A stretch of DNA of 51,404 nt from Clostridia bacterium (GTDB lineage: Bacteria > Bacillota > Clostridia > Christensenellales > Borkfalkiaceae), in contig JAFTPR010000003.1 in the NCBI GenBank assembly GCA_017463145.1, forward strand, positions 1 to 51,404, given 5' to 3'. The position numbers were made by a program, and so were the translations under genes. Below, piece after piece: positions 41,750-49,977 of this stretch (the first letter of the stretch is position 1; each line of letters begins with the position of its first letter). A model generated the notes under the pieces. That model ran no database searches. It worked only from the letters and a program-made list of their open reading frames with translations, and was not told where the DNA came from.

Positions 41750-41774
41750 CAAGGCGTTTTTATATCGGTATAAT
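41746..41774 (+). promoter_or_regulatory. sigma-A promoter of ribU
   Basis: TTGACA (41746-41751, overlapping the kinase stop), 17-nt spacer, TATAAT (41769-41774). Confidence 0.85.
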
Positions 41775-41788
41775 AGAAGCATAAAATA

Positions 41789-41972
41789 CGTTCTTTGGGG
41801 CGGGGTGCAATTCCCCACCGGCAGTAAAGTCTGCGAAGGAAGCGTTTTGCTTCCCCGATTCGGTGCAATTCCGAAACCGACGGTAGAGTCCGGATGGGAA
41901 AAGAAATGGGGATTAATCCCGCATTGTATTGTAGCAGCGCGCTCCGAGAATATCTCGGGGCGTTGTTTTTTA
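41789..41972 (+). promoter_or_regulatory. FMN riboswitch (RFN element) with terminator
   Basis: Conserved RFN blocks in order: TCTTTGGGGCGGGGTG, CAATTCCCCACCGGCAGT, GTCTGCGAAG, GGTGCAATTCCGAAACCGACGG, AGAGTCCGGATGGGAAAAGAA. The expression platform ends with the terminator GCGC.CCGAGA / TCTCGG.GCG and a T-run (41937-41971). FMN binding should terminate transcription before ribU. Confidence 0.96.
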
Positions 41973-41985
41973 CGGAGGTGAAATA

Positions 41986-42600
41986 ATGGAAGAAGAAAAC
42001 AAAACGGGTACACCGTGTACGGGTTCAACGGAAAAAACGGGGTGGAAAGAAACGTTAAAAAAACGGTTTTCCGCCAAGCGAATAGCGGTTATGGCGGCGT
42101 TCGTGGCGCTTGCATTCGTTGTCAGCTTGTTTGATTTTCCGCTCTTTCCCGCCGCGCCCTTTTTAAAGCTGGATTTTGGCAACGTGTTCATTTTGCTTAT
42201 CTCCTTTTTGCTTGGACCTGCGGAAGGCGTGATTGTTTGCGTGTTAAAAGAAACGTTGCGCATTTTTGCGGGCAGTACGGGTGGCGTGGGCGAGCTTGCG
42301 AATATGCTCGTCACTTCCTCGTATATCCTGCTTCCCGCTATTGTCTATCAACGTCGTAAGGGACTGAAAATAGTGGCATTCACGCTTGCGGCGGCTTGCC
42401 TTATCGGCACGGCGGCGGCGCTTTTAACAAACCGTTTTATCAACTTTCCTCTGTATATGGGCGCGGGTGCAAAGGCGTTTTTTTACGAGGTGTTTTGGGT
42501 AATTGTGGCGTTTAATCTTATCAAGACGGTTGCAATTTCTGTTTTGACCCTACTTTTGTATAAACGGTTGTCGAATTTCCTGAAAAAGTGGAAAATTTGA
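41986..42600 (+). CDS. ribU: riboflavin ECF transporter S component
   Basis: A 204-aa membrane protein with six TM segments after a hydrophilic Thr/Glu-rich N-terminus (~25 aa, longer than usual). KRIAVMAAFVALAFVVSLFDFPLFPAAPFLKLDFGNVFILLISFLLGPAEGVIVCVLKETLRI is the RibU pattern, with LKLDF and the GP..G loop. It binds riboflavin and works with the shared ECF module. The FMN riboswitch directly upstream confirms the substrate. SD ACGGAGG. It ends at 42600, and the tsaE promoter starts on the next base. Confidence 0.95.
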   Translation: MEEENKTGTPCTGSTEKTGWKETLKKRFSAKRIAVMAAFVALAFVVSLFDFPLFPAAPFLKLDFGNVFILLISFLLGPAEGVIVCVLKETLRIFAGSTGGVGELANMLVTSSYILLPAIVYQRRKGLKIVAFTLAAACLIGTAAALLTNRFINFPLYMGAGAKAFFYEVFWVIVAFNLIKTVAISVLTLLLYKRLSNFLKKWKI

Positions 42601-42629
42601 TTGCAAGTAGAGGGAATATTTGGTATAAT
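42601..42629 (+). promoter_or_regulatory. sigma-A promoter predicting a leaderless tsaE mRNA
   Basis: TTGCAA (42601-42606), 17-nt spacer, TATAAT (42624-42629), 6 nt, ATG at 42636. It starts on the base after the ribU stop. Confidence 0.75.
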
Positions 42630-42635
42630 AAAGGT

Positions 42636-43043
42636 ATGAATAGCTTTGTTTCAAAATCAAGCGAGGATACGCAGGCGTTTGCCGAACGGTTCGCAAAAAC
42701 GCTCAAAGGCGGGGACGTCGTGTTGTTGGACGGCGATATGGGCGCGGGAAAAACCGTGTTTGCCAAAGGCGTTGCCAAAGGATTGGGTATTCAAGAAGAG
42801 GTGACTAGCCCAACGTACGCATATATGAACGATTACGACGGTAGATTGTTCCATTACGATTGTTACCGCATAGAGAGCGCGGAACAGGCGGAGCGGTTGG
42901 GGCTTGCCGACTATTTCGATATGGGAGGAATATGCCTTATCGAGTGGTCGCAAAATATTGCGTCGCTGTTGCCCCGTGGTTGTAAACGGATACGTATTGT
43001 AAAAACGGGTGCGGACGAACGGGAGATTTTCGTAGAGGAGTGA
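42636..43043 (+). CDS. tsaE: tRNA t6A biosynthesis ATPase TsaE
   Basis: A 135-aa P-loop ATPase. Walker A is GDMGAGKT (~33-40), followed by SPTYAYMNDYDG, LFHYDCYRI and the EWSQNIASLLP motif. TsaE is needed with TsaB, TsaD and TsaC to place threonylcarbamoyl on A37 of ANN-decoding tRNAs. ATG 42636 has no SD; a consensus promoter 6 nt upstream makes it a leaderless start. tsaB begins 1 nt after its stop, so the three genes tsaE-tsaB-rimI form an operon. Confidence 0.95.
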   Translation: MNSFVSKSSEDTQAFAERFAKTLKGGDVVLLDGDMGAGKTVFAKGVAKGLGIQEEVTSPTYAYMNDYDGRLFHYDCYRIESAEQAERLGLADYFDMGGICLIEWSQNIASLLPRGCKRIRIVKTGADEREIFVEE

Positions 43044-43044
43044 T

Positions 43045-43677
43045 ATGGTTTTTCTGGCAGTAGATACAAGCAACGATTATTTGACTGTTGCGGTATATAA
43101 CAACGGAACGGTCGTTTCGACGTATCTTCCTGATTGCGCAATGAAACATTCCGTTACGCTGATGACGGCGATTGATGAAACACTTGACAAGGCGAATATC
43201 ACGCTTGCCGAGTGTGACTTCTTCACAGCGGCGGTAGGCGCGGGGTCGTTTACGGGTATACGTATCGGTATTTCCGCCATGAAAGGTTTTGCGCTTGCGC
43301 TGAAAAAGCCGACTGTTCCCGTCACTTCCTTTGAGGCGGTTGCGTATAATGATAAGGTAAGGTCGATAGATAAAAAAACGCTTTGCCTTGTGGACGCCTT
43401 GCACGATTGCTATTACGCTTGCGGTTATGAAAACGGAAACATTGTCTATCCGCCCGCTTTTTTGAATGAGGCGGAGGCGCTTGCGCTTGTCGGCGAGGGG
43501 TATGCGCTTTGCTCTTGCGGGCAGTTGCCGCTTGCATTGAAAGCGGAAGTAGAACGTGTAGAGCCTGTTTCGGGGCTCGTTAATGCCGCCCTTGCCAAAG
43601 CAGAGCGCGGCGAATACGGCGTTTTGGAAGCGTTGTACGTAAGAAAAAGTTCGGCGGAGTTGAATTTATGTCGCTGA
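43045..43677 (+). CDS. tsaB: tRNA t6A biosynthesis protein TsaB
   Basis: A 210-aa ASKHA-fold protein (YeaZ). FLAVDTSNDYLTVAVYNNG at the N-terminus, KHSVTLMTAIDETL, FFTAAVGAGSFTGIRIGISAMKGFALAL (the family signature PGSFTGLRIG region) and LVDALHDCYYACGYENG. It is the non-catalytic partner that holds TsaD and TsaE. SD GTAGAGGAG. tsaD itself is not in the window. Its last 10 nt overlap rimI. Confidence 0.95.
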   Translation: MVFLAVDTSNDYLTVAVYNNGTVVSTYLPDCAMKHSVTLMTAIDETLDKANITLAECDFFTAAVGAGSFTGIRIGISAMKGFALALKKPTVPVTSFEAVAYNDKVRSIDKKTLCLVDALHDCYYACGYENGNIVYPPAFLNEAEALALVGEGYALCSCGQLPLALKAEVERVEPVSGLVNAALAKAERGEYGVLEALYVRKSSAELNLCR

Positions 43678-44105
43678 TTGTTCGGGAGATAACGGCTGCG
43701 GACGTGGAAAACGTTGTGGCAACGGAGGCGGCTTGCTTTCATCAGCCGTGGAATCGGGCTGCGGTAGAGTCGGCTATTTCAGGGTTTGGCTTTTGCGGTT
43801 TGGTTGCGGAAGAGGACGGTGTTTTTTGCGGATATCTGTTGGGATTATGCATTTTTGAAACGGCAGAGGTTTGCCGTATCGCCGTCAGGCAAACGTGCAG
43901 AGGCAGGGGCGTCGGCGGAAGGATTCTCAACTGTTTTTTGGAAACGGCAAAACAGAGAAATGCCGAACAGGTATTTTTGGAAGTACGCGTATCCAATGCT
44001 TCGGCAATCTCGCTGTATAAAAGCCGTGGGTTTGAGATTTCCCGTATTCGGGAAAAATACTACGAAAACGTCGAGGACGCGTTTGAGATGTTGAAAAGGT
44101 TGTAA
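43668..44105 (+). CDS. rimI: ribosomal protein S18-alanine N-acetyltransferase (RimI-type GNAT)
   Basis: A 145-aa GNAT protein. REITAADVENVVATEAACFHQPW, the beta-bulge region FCGYLLGL, acetyl-CoA loop VRQTCRGRGVGGRIL, VFLEVRVSNASAISLYKSRGFEISRIREKYYENVEDAFEM. Order tsaB-rimI is common and supports RimI. ATG overlaps the tsaB end (10 nt). The TAA stop is part of the strong SD of the next gene (TGTAAGGAGG), so the hydrolase belongs to this operon too. Confidence 0.92.
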   Translation: MSLIVREITAADVENVVATEAACFHQPWNRAAVESAISGFGFCGLVAEEDGVFCGYLLGLCIFETAEVCRIAVRQTCRGRGVGGRILNCFLETAKQRNAEQVFLEVRVSNASAISLYKSRGFEISRIREKYYENVEDAFEMLKRL

Positions 44106-44117
44106 GGAGGTAGGGCA

Positions 44118-44834
44118 ACGGAAAATATTTTATCCGAGGTTTCGTTTATACAAAAGGGAACGGGAAAGGATTTGGTGTGCTTGCACGGCTACCTTTCCTC
44201 CAAGGAAGCGTTTACGTCGCAGATAAATTATTTTTCGAGGTTTTACCGTGTGACCGCCATTGATTTTTTGGGTTTTGGCAGTAGCAGGTGTTTAACGAAA
44301 GCGTTTTCCGTGGGGGACTACGCTATGTGGACGGCAGGCGTATTCAAAGCGCTCGGGATAGAAAAGCCGCTTGTGCTGGCACATTCGTTTGGGTGCAGGG
44401 TAGCAATAAAAATGGCGGGTGAGGGCGTGTATGATTTCGAGAGAATACTTCTAACAGGTCCTGCGGGAATTATTTTAAAACGCGGTTTTTCGTATAAATG
44501 CAGGGTGCAAGCGTATCGGATATGCAAAAAGTTTTTCCCGTCATTTGCCGAAAAACGGTTTGGGAGCGCAGAGTATCGAACGCTTTCGCCTATAATGAAA
44601 GAAAGTTATAAAAAAATTGTAAACGAGGATTTGCGTGAGGTGGCGAAAAAAGTGCCTTGTCCCGTGCTCGTTGTCGAGGGGGAAGCGGATAGGGTTACTA
44701 CGCGCAAGGAGGCGGAAATTTACGTTGCTGCTTTGCATGGCGGCGCATTGAAAATGATAGAGGGCGGGCATTTCGCATTTGCGGAAAATCCCGCTGCGTT
44801 TAATCTCATAGCAGAGGAATTTTTTTATGGATAA
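44118..44834 (+). CDS. alpha/beta-fold hydrolase with apparent ACG start
   Basis: About 238 aa. The alpha/beta-hydrolase core is clear: VCLHGYLSSKEAF (oxyanion HG), VTAIDFLGFGSS, nucleophile Ser in LAHSFGCRVAIKMA, Asp in VVEGEADRVT and His in EGGHFAFAENP, with a helical cap between. No ATG, GTG or TTG lies near the SD. AAGGAGG (44104-44110) is followed 7 nt later by ACG GAA AAT, and the frame from there encodes the missing first strand (ENILSEVSFIQKGTGKDL). A TTG at 44172 would cut into the fold. The gene overlaps the MurF-like gene by 8 nt. Substrate unknown; cell-wall context. Confidence 0.85.
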   Translation, partial: TENILSEVSFIQKGTGKDLVCLHGYLSSKEAFTSQINYFSRFYRVTAIDFLGFGSSRCLTKAFSVGDYAMWTAGVFKALGIEKPLVLAHSFGCRVAIKMAGEGVYDFERILLTGPAGIILKRGFSYKCRVQAYRICKKFFPSFAEKRFGSAEYRTLSPIMKESYKKIVNEDLREVAKKVPCPVLVVEGEADRVTTRKEAEIYVAALHGGALKMIEGGHFAFAENPAAFNLIAEEFFYG

Positions 44835-46407
44835 CGTATTGGAAAGGATTATCGCAAGCGTTGTGTGCGCTACGCTGTTTTGTCTTGCGACGTATAAAAC
44901 GTTGGGGGCAATGCAGCAGAGCGGTTATAAAAACGGTTCGTTTTTGCGTTGGCTGAAACGCAAAGATAATATGCTGTACAACCGTTTGAGCGTGTTGGCG
45001 CTTTGTATTGCGCTTTCGACGGCGGTTGTTTCGTTGTGTTTTTCTTTCCTTGGTTCGCGGTTGGCGTTGATTCTTTCCGCATTGCCCTTTGTGGGGCTTT
45101 GGACGGCATATATCGGTGCGGATACGAAATATGCGTTAAAGGTGCGTACTGTCGCAACGGGCAGGGTGAAACGTCTGTTTGCTCTCTATTTTCTGTTCAC
45201 GCTTTGTTTCACCTATCTCTTTATTGCGTTGTTGTGCTTTTTGAGCGTATGGAACGGTTCACCTTTATATAAGCTTATCTCGTTTGTGCCTTTTGCGTTG
45301 ATGGGGATATTGCTTCCCTTTATCCTTTGCCTGGCAAACGCCGTAGCTTCTGTTTTTGAAAATATAAGAAACGGGAAATTTGTAAAACGGGCAGGGCAGG
45401 TATTAAACGAAAGTGAAATTATCCGCGTGGGCGTTGTGGGGAGTTATGGAAAAACGTCCGTAAAAAATATCCTTAAAACGTTGCTTTCGGAAAAATATTC
45501 GGTGGTGGAAACGCCCGAATCGTACAATACGCCCGTCGGTATTGCTAAAACGGTATTTTCCGAGGAATTTGCGGGAAAAGAAGTGTTTATTGCGGAAATG
45601 GGTGCTCGTAAGCGCGGGGATATCAAGGAGCTTTGCGATTTGGTAAAACCCGACTATGCTGTATTTACGGGCGTATGCGCGCAGCATCTTGCTTCGTTTG
45701 GCGCGGAAGAGGAAATTTTGAAGGAAAAAAGTGAAATTATCGCAAGCGGCGCAAAAGTTGTCTGTGGGCAAACGCTTATCGGAAAAGTGTCGGGTGAGAA
45801 CGTTGTTCCCGTTTGTCAAACGGAGAACGTTTCCTTACAGGATAAAGAAACCTCTTTCACATTGGTCGTTAAAGACAAACGGATTGCGGTGCAAACGAAA
45901 CTGCTCGGCGAAGCGGCTGTGGAGAATATTGCGCTTGCGGCAACGCTTGCTTACACGCTCGGCTTGACGGCTGAGGAGATTGAGCGGGGTGTGCAAAGGC
46001 TCGATTATATTCCGCATAGATTACAGCTTATCGAAAATGGCGGGGCGTATATTCTTGACGACGGATATAATAGCAACCCGCGCGGCGCGGAAGAAGCGGT
46101 ACGCGCGCTTGCCCGTTTTTCGGGCGGGAAGTGTATCGTTACGCCGGGGATTGTGGAGTGCGGTACGCTGGAAGAGGAAATCAACGGCAAGCTCGGCGGA
46201 ATAATCGCTGCGGCGGGGATTGATAAAGTGATACTCGTCGGCGACACGCTCGTCGGCGTGGTGAAAGCGGGATATCTTGCCGCGGGCGGGGATGAAGAAA
46301 AACTGACGGTTGTCAAAACGCTCGACGAAGCGAAAACGGAGCTTTCCGCTTGGGTACAGGCAGGGGATTGTGTACTGTTTTTAAATGATTTACCCGACGT
46401 ATATTGA
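44827..46407 (+). CDS. membrane-anchored Mur ligase, MurF-like
   Basis: A 526-aa protein. Residues ~1-180 hold four to five TM segments and replace the usual UDP-MurNAc-binding N-domain of MurF. From ~195 a Mur ligase central domain starts (IRVGVVGSYGKTSVKNILKTLLSEKYSVVETPESYNTPVGIAKTV; GEVFIAEMGARKRGDIKELC; FTGVCAQHLASFG). A C-terminal domain follows (PHRLQLIENGGAYILDDGYNSNPRGAEEAVRAL; GIVECGT). The ATP loop GSYGKTS and DDxYNSNP are typical of MurF. Ddl is the next gene, so it may add D-Ala-D-Ala. Whether it acts on UDP-MurNAc-tripeptide or a lipid-linked acceptor is unknown. Confidence 0.88.
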   Translation: MDNVLERIIASVVCATLFCLATYKTLGAMQQSGYKNGSFLRWLKRKDNMLYNRLSVLALCIALSTAVVSLCFSFLGSRLALILSALPFVGLWTAYIGADTKYALKVRTVATGRVKRLFALYFLFTLCFTYLFIALLCFLSVWNGSPLYKLISFVPFALMGILLPFILCLANAVASVFENIRNGKFVKRAGQVLNESEIIRVGVVGSYGKTSVKNILKTLLSEKYSVVETPESYNTPVGIAKTVFSEEFAGKEVFIAEMGARKRGDIKELCDLVKPDYAVFTGVCAQHLASFGAEEEILKEKSEIIASGAKVVCGQTLIGKVSGENVVPVCQTENVSLQDKETSFTLVVKDKRIAVQTKLLGEAAVENIALAATLAYTLGLTAEEIERGVQRLDYIPHRLQLIENGGAYILDDGYNSNPRGAEEAVRALARFSGGKCIVTPGIVECGTLEEEINGKLGGIIAAAGIDKVILVGDTLVGVVKAGYLAAGGDEEKLTVVKTLDEAKTELSAWVQAGDCVLFLNDLPDVY

Positions 46408-46466
46408 GGGTTTGAAAATGCAAAAGAAGCACCAAAGCAAAGAAAAATTTGCGGAGGTGTTTTTTT

Positions 46467-47570
46467 ATGCGGAAAGTGGCGGTTGTGTTTGGCGGGGACT
46501 CCTCGGAAAACGAGATATCCGTGCTTACGGGCGTATTCGTAATGCAGATACTTGATAAAGAAAAGTATTCCGTGTTGCCCGTATATATACATACGGACGG
46601 GGGAATGTATACCTCGCCTAAGATGACGGATTTGACTACGTTTAAAGAGAAAAAATTCGATTCCTTTCAAAGAATATGCTTTATCGGCGGTGTGGCGTAT
46701 GCGGTCAATCTGCAAAAGAAAAAGCTTAAACGAATTGCCCAGCCCGCCGTGGCATTGAATTGTTGCCACGGCGGGCTAGGTGAGGGCGGAGGCGTTTCCG
46801 CGATAATGGAGTGGAACGGAATCCCGCTCGCTTCGCCCGACTTAACGGCTTCGGGTGTGTTTATGGATAAATCTTCCACCAAACTGATTATGCGTGCGCT
46901 CAATATCCCTACGCTCGATTATATCCGCGTGAATGAACAGGACTATAAAAAACGGGGCGCGTTTTTGTTGAAAAATATCGGCTCGCGGCTCAAATATCCC
47001 GTCGTTGTTAAGCCCGCGCATCTCGGCTCGTCTATCGGAATCGCTCTTGCGCAAAACGAGGAAGAAGCGAAAAATGCTATTGAGGCGGCGTTCGTTTTGG
47101 ATAATAGGGTCATTATTGAAAAGTATCTTGCGGGTAAAAAGGACGTCAACTGCGCTGCGTACGTAAGCAATGGTGAGATTTTCGTTTCAGAACCCGAAGA
47201 GGCGTTCGGAGAGGGGATATATTCGTTTGAGGATAAATACGTAAAGCGCAAGAGTTTTGAAAAAGGCGGTAGCAGGGTTGAGCTGAGCGGGGATTTGCGG
47301 GATAAAATCCGCGCGTATACCAAGACCGTGTACAAGAGAATGAATTTGCAAGGCGTCGTCAGAATGGACTTCCTCGTTAGCGGTGACAAGGCGTATCTTT
47401 GCGAGGTGAACACCGTTCCGGGCTCTTTGGCGTATTATCTTTTTTGCGAACGCATTTCCGACGCGCGGGCGTTCTTTTCTGCTTTACTTGAAAATGCTTT
47501 GAACGCTTCGCCTAAGAAAAAAATCGTTACAACGGGCATTTTGCAGGGCACGGCGTTGCATAGAAAGTAG
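46467..47570 (+). CDS. ddl: D-alanine-D-alanine ligase
   Basis: A 367-aa ATP-grasp ligase. VVFGGDSSENEISVLTG (the Glu that binds the first D-Ala), NCCHGGLGEGGGVSAIMEWNGIPLASPDLTASGVFMDKSSTK, PVVVKPAHLGSSIGIAL, the omega-loop EDKY (Tyr kept, as in D-Ala-D-Ala rather than the Phe of known D-Ala-D-Lac enzymes), and RMDFLVSGDKAYLCEVNTVPGSLAYYLF. SD CGGAGG fixes ATG 46467. It follows the Mur ligase by 59 nt. It should supply the dipeptide used by the neighbouring ligase. The intergenic piece has no terminator. Confidence 0.94.
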   Translation: MRKVAVVFGGDSSENEISVLTGVFVMQILDKEKYSVLPVYIHTDGGMYTSPKMTDLTTFKEKKFDSFQRICFIGGVAYAVNLQKKKLKRIAQPAVALNCCHGGLGEGGGVSAIMEWNGIPLASPDLTASGVFMDKSSTKLIMRALNIPTLDYIRVNEQDYKKRGAFLLKNIGSRLKYPVVVKPAHLGSSIGIALAQNEEEAKNAIEAAFVLDNRVIIEKYLAGKKDVNCAAYVSNGEIFVSEPEEAFGEGIYSFEDKYVKRKSFEKGGSRVELSGDLRDKIRAYTKTVYKRMNLQGVVRMDFLVSGDKAYLCEVNTVPGSLAYYLFCERISDARAFFSALLENALNASPKKKIVTTGILQGTALHRK

Positions 47571-47577
47571 AAAAGAC

Positions 47578-47606
47578 TTGACAACGCCCTCGTAAAATGC
47601 TATACT
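47578..47606 (+). promoter_or_regulatory. sigma-A promoter of the metallo-hydrolase gene
   Basis: TTGACA (47578-47583), 17-nt spacer, TATACT (47601-47606). SD AAGAGGTGG follows. Confidence 0.82.
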
Positions 47607-47633
47607 TGTCGTACAAAAGAAAGAGGTGGGTTT

Positions 47634-48413
47634 ATGGTAACGTTTGATTTGACTTTTTTGGGTACGGGTGCGGCAGATTTCAGCCTTGCGCAGCTCGAAG
47701 CTTGTAAGAGCCGTTTTGATAAAAATACGCGCCGCACGTCCTGCGCTATTTTCAACGGGAAATATATGATCGATTGCGGTACGTTTGCGCTTGATTCTTT
47801 GCAGATTGCCAACGTTGCGCTTGCGGATATTACCGATTTGTTCGTTACGCATACCCATTCCGACCATTTCGTGCCGAAGAACGTCGAAACGATCGCAAAA
47901 GCAAAGGATGCGCCGCTCCGTATTTGGGTGCGTGAGGATGCTACGCTCCCTGAAATCGAAAATACGCAGGTGTTCCGTATGAAAGACCGTGCCGTGTACG
48001 AGGTGAACGGGGAACTGCGCGTGACGGGTCTTGCTTCTAACCACGGGGAGGAGTGCGCGCCGCAATTCCTTTTGTTTGAAAAAGAGGCAAAGAAATTTCT
48101 GTACGCCACCGACGGCGCTTGGTTCTTGAACACGACGTACTATTATCTGCATAAGGCAAATTTGGATTTGCTGGTGCTCGACTGCACTTCGGGCGATTAC
48201 GAGGGAGAATGGCGCATGGCAGAACATAACGATATCCGTATGATCCGTTGCATGTTGCCGTGTCTTAAAACGTGGGAAATGATAAACGAGAATACGCAGG
48301 TATATCTTACGCATCTTGCCCGTACGTTGCACCGTTCGCACGAAGAAACGGCCGAGATTGTAAAGCCGCTCGGCGCACAGGTCGCCTACGACGGATTACG
48401 TATCGAGGTATAA
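47634..48413 (+). CDS. metallo-beta-lactamase-fold hydrolase
   Basis: A 259-aa protein. LTFLGTGAADFS at the N-terminus, zinc motif HTHSDH (73-78), LASNHGEEC, the Asp in LYATDGAWFL, and a final His in VYLTHLARTLHRSH. The fold and spacing resemble the PhnP/RNase Z-like group of phosphodiesterases more than beta-lactamases. Substrate not determined. It has its own promoter and a good SD (GAGGTGG), so it is not part of the cell-wall operon. No terminator is seen except the hairpin at 48434, which also covers the SD of the next gene. Confidence 0.88.
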   Translation: MVTFDLTFLGTGAADFSLAQLEACKSRFDKNTRRTSCAIFNGKYMIDCGTFALDSLQIANVALADITDLFVTHTHSDHFVPKNVETIAKAKDAPLRIWVREDATLPEIENTQVFRMKDRAVYEVNGELRVTGLASNHGEECAPQFLLFEKEAKKFLYATDGAWFLNTTYYYLHKANLDLLVLDCTSGDYEGEWRMAEHNDIRMIRCMLPCLKTWEMINENTQVYLTHLARTLHRSHEETAEIVKPLGAQVAYDGLRIEV

Positions 48414-48433
48414 ACGGGAAAACGTTTACATAT

Positions 48434-48470
48434 AAATAACCGTCCGAATATTTTCGGGGGGTTATTTTTT
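48434..48470 (+). promoter_or_regulatory. terminator-like hairpin overlapping the SD of the M1 peptidase gene
   Basis: AAATAACC-GT-CCGAA / TTCGG-GG-GGTTATTT followed by three more Ts, ending at the base before ATG 48471. The only SD-like run (GGGGGG, 48456-48461) lies in the right arm. So the same fold could end the upstream mRNA and hide the SD of the next gene. Confidence 0.65.
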
Positions 48471-49922
48471 ATGAAAAAGGGAATTTGTATCACGCTTGCT
48501 TGTGTTGCGGCGGCTTCGGTATTTTCGTTTGGCGGTTGTAAGAAAAAAACGGTTGCTTCCACAACGTATGAAATCACGGCAAAATACGAGCCGGAGAACG
48601 CCACGCTTGCAGGAGCGGTAAAGGTGAGCTATGAAAACACGACGGAAAACGAGTTGACGGAGCTGAAATTTCAACTGCACCCCAACGCATACAGAAAGGA
48701 CGCATTGTACCGTCCTGTGTCCAGCGCTTTTGAAAAGGCTGCGTATTATAAGGGCGAAAGTTATGGGGAAATCGTTGTTTCCAGCGTGAACGGCGCGAAG
48801 AATTGGGAAGTGACGGGCGAGGACGATAATATTCTTTCCGTGTATTTGGAAAAGTCCTTATTTCCCGAAGATAAGGTCGTGCTTGATATCGCTTTTACGT
48901 TGAAGCTTGCAAAGGTCAATCACCGTACGGGTGTGACGGAGCATACCGCCAACTTCGGTAACTTTTTTCCGATTCTTTGCGGCGTGAAGGACGGCGGGTT
49001 TTATGAAAGTGTGTATTACTCCGACGGCGACCCCTTTCTGTCCGAATGTGCGAACTATTCTTTAACGCTTACTGCGCCCAAGGACTATAAGCTTGCCGTT
49101 GGTGGCGAGATTACGGGTGAGAGAACGCTTGAAAGTAAAAAGGAGTATACCGTGTCCGCAACGAATGTAAGAGATTTGGCGTTTGTGCTTTCGGATGAGT
49201 ACAAGACGGAGTCGATTCAATGCGGAGATACGACGATTACATACTACTATTACGACGATACGGCGGCGGGAGAAACGCTTACGCTTGCAAAAGAGGCGTT
49301 TTCGTATTTTGAAAAGACGTTTGGGGAATATCCGTATCCTTGTTACACGCTTGCGCAGACGGGGTTTTGTTACGGCGGTATGGAATATCCTGCTCTTGCC
49401 TTTTTGTCCGATACGTTGGATGCGGAGAATAAAACAAGGGCGGTGGTACACGAAACGGCGCACCAATGGTGGTACGCCGTCGTGGGGAGTGATCAGCTTT
49501 GCGAGGCTTGGCAAGACGAGGGGCTTGCAGAATACTCGGCGTTGATGTTTTTTGAATCGAACGGAAAGTATGGGATTACGCGGGAGGATGCCGTTACCGA
49601 AGCGCTCAAAGAATACCGCTCTTATTACGACGTGTACGGTAGCGTTCTGGGCAGAACGGATACGAAAATGCATAGGAGTTTAAAGGAGTTTTTAAGTGAT
49701 TATGAGTATCAATGTATTGTGTACGATAAGTCGGTGGTTATGTTCGATACACTCAGGAAATCGATTGGCGATAAAAAGTTTACGTCAGGGTTGAAAAAGT
49801 ATTACGCGGATTGTAAGTACAAGGTGGCTACGCCCGATAAGCTGATTGCAAGCTTTGAAAAAACGGGCGCGGACGTACGGGGATTTTTTGAAAGCTTCCT
49901 CGACGGCAAAGCAATCCTGTAA
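48471..49922 (+). CDS. M1-family metallopeptidase lipoprotein
   Basis: A 483-aa exported aminopeptidase-like protein. Signal peptide with lipobox FGGC (Cys23), so attached to the outer face of the membrane. A beta-sheet N-domain (~35-240) is followed by the catalytic domain: substrate motif GGMEYP (in place of GAMEN) and zinc site HETAH (327-331) with Glu350 after 18 residues. A short helical C-domain carries the Tyr region ECIVYDKS-like (YEYQCIVYDKSVVMF). The usual large C-terminal domain is missing, as in the compact bacterial M1 group. Substrate unknown. Confidence 0.93.
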   Translation: MKKGICITLACVAAASVFSFGGCKKKTVASTTYEITAKYEPENATLAGAVKVSYENTTENELTELKFQLHPNAYRKDALYRPVSSAFEKAAYYKGESYGEIVVSSVNGAKNWEVTGEDDNILSVYLEKSLFPEDKVVLDIAFTLKLAKVNHRTGVTEHTANFGNFFPILCGVKDGGFYESVYYSDGDPFLSECANYSLTLTAPKDYKLAVGGEITGERTLESKKEYTVSATNVRDLAFVLSDEYKTESIQCGDTTITYYYYDDTAAGETLTLAKEAFSYFEKTFGEYPYPCYTLAQTGFCYGGMEYPALAFLSDTLDAENKTRAVVHETAHQWWYAVVGSDQLCEAWQDEGLAEYSALMFFESNGKYGITREDAVTEALKEYRSYYDVYGSVLGRTDTKMHRSLKEFLSDYEYQCIVYDKSVVMFDTLRKSIGDKKFTSGLKKYYADCKYKVATPDKLIASFEKTGADVRGFFESFLDGKAIL

Positions 49923-49928
49923 AAACGC

Positions 49929-49957
49929 TTGCAAAATCTTCAAAAACGGCGTATAAT
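49929..49957 (+). promoter_or_regulatory. sigma-A promoter of the FmdB-like gene
   Basis: TTGCAA (49929-49934), 17-nt spacer, TATAAT (49952-49957), then SD GGAGG. Confidence 0.8.
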
Positions 49958-49977
49958 AGACAGCGTGGAGGTGTGTT

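Noticed and set aside
46467..47570. Ddl as a D-Ala-D-Lac ligase
   Set aside because: The omega-loop motif is EDKY with Tyr; known Lac-type enzymes of the Leuconostoc group have Phe there.
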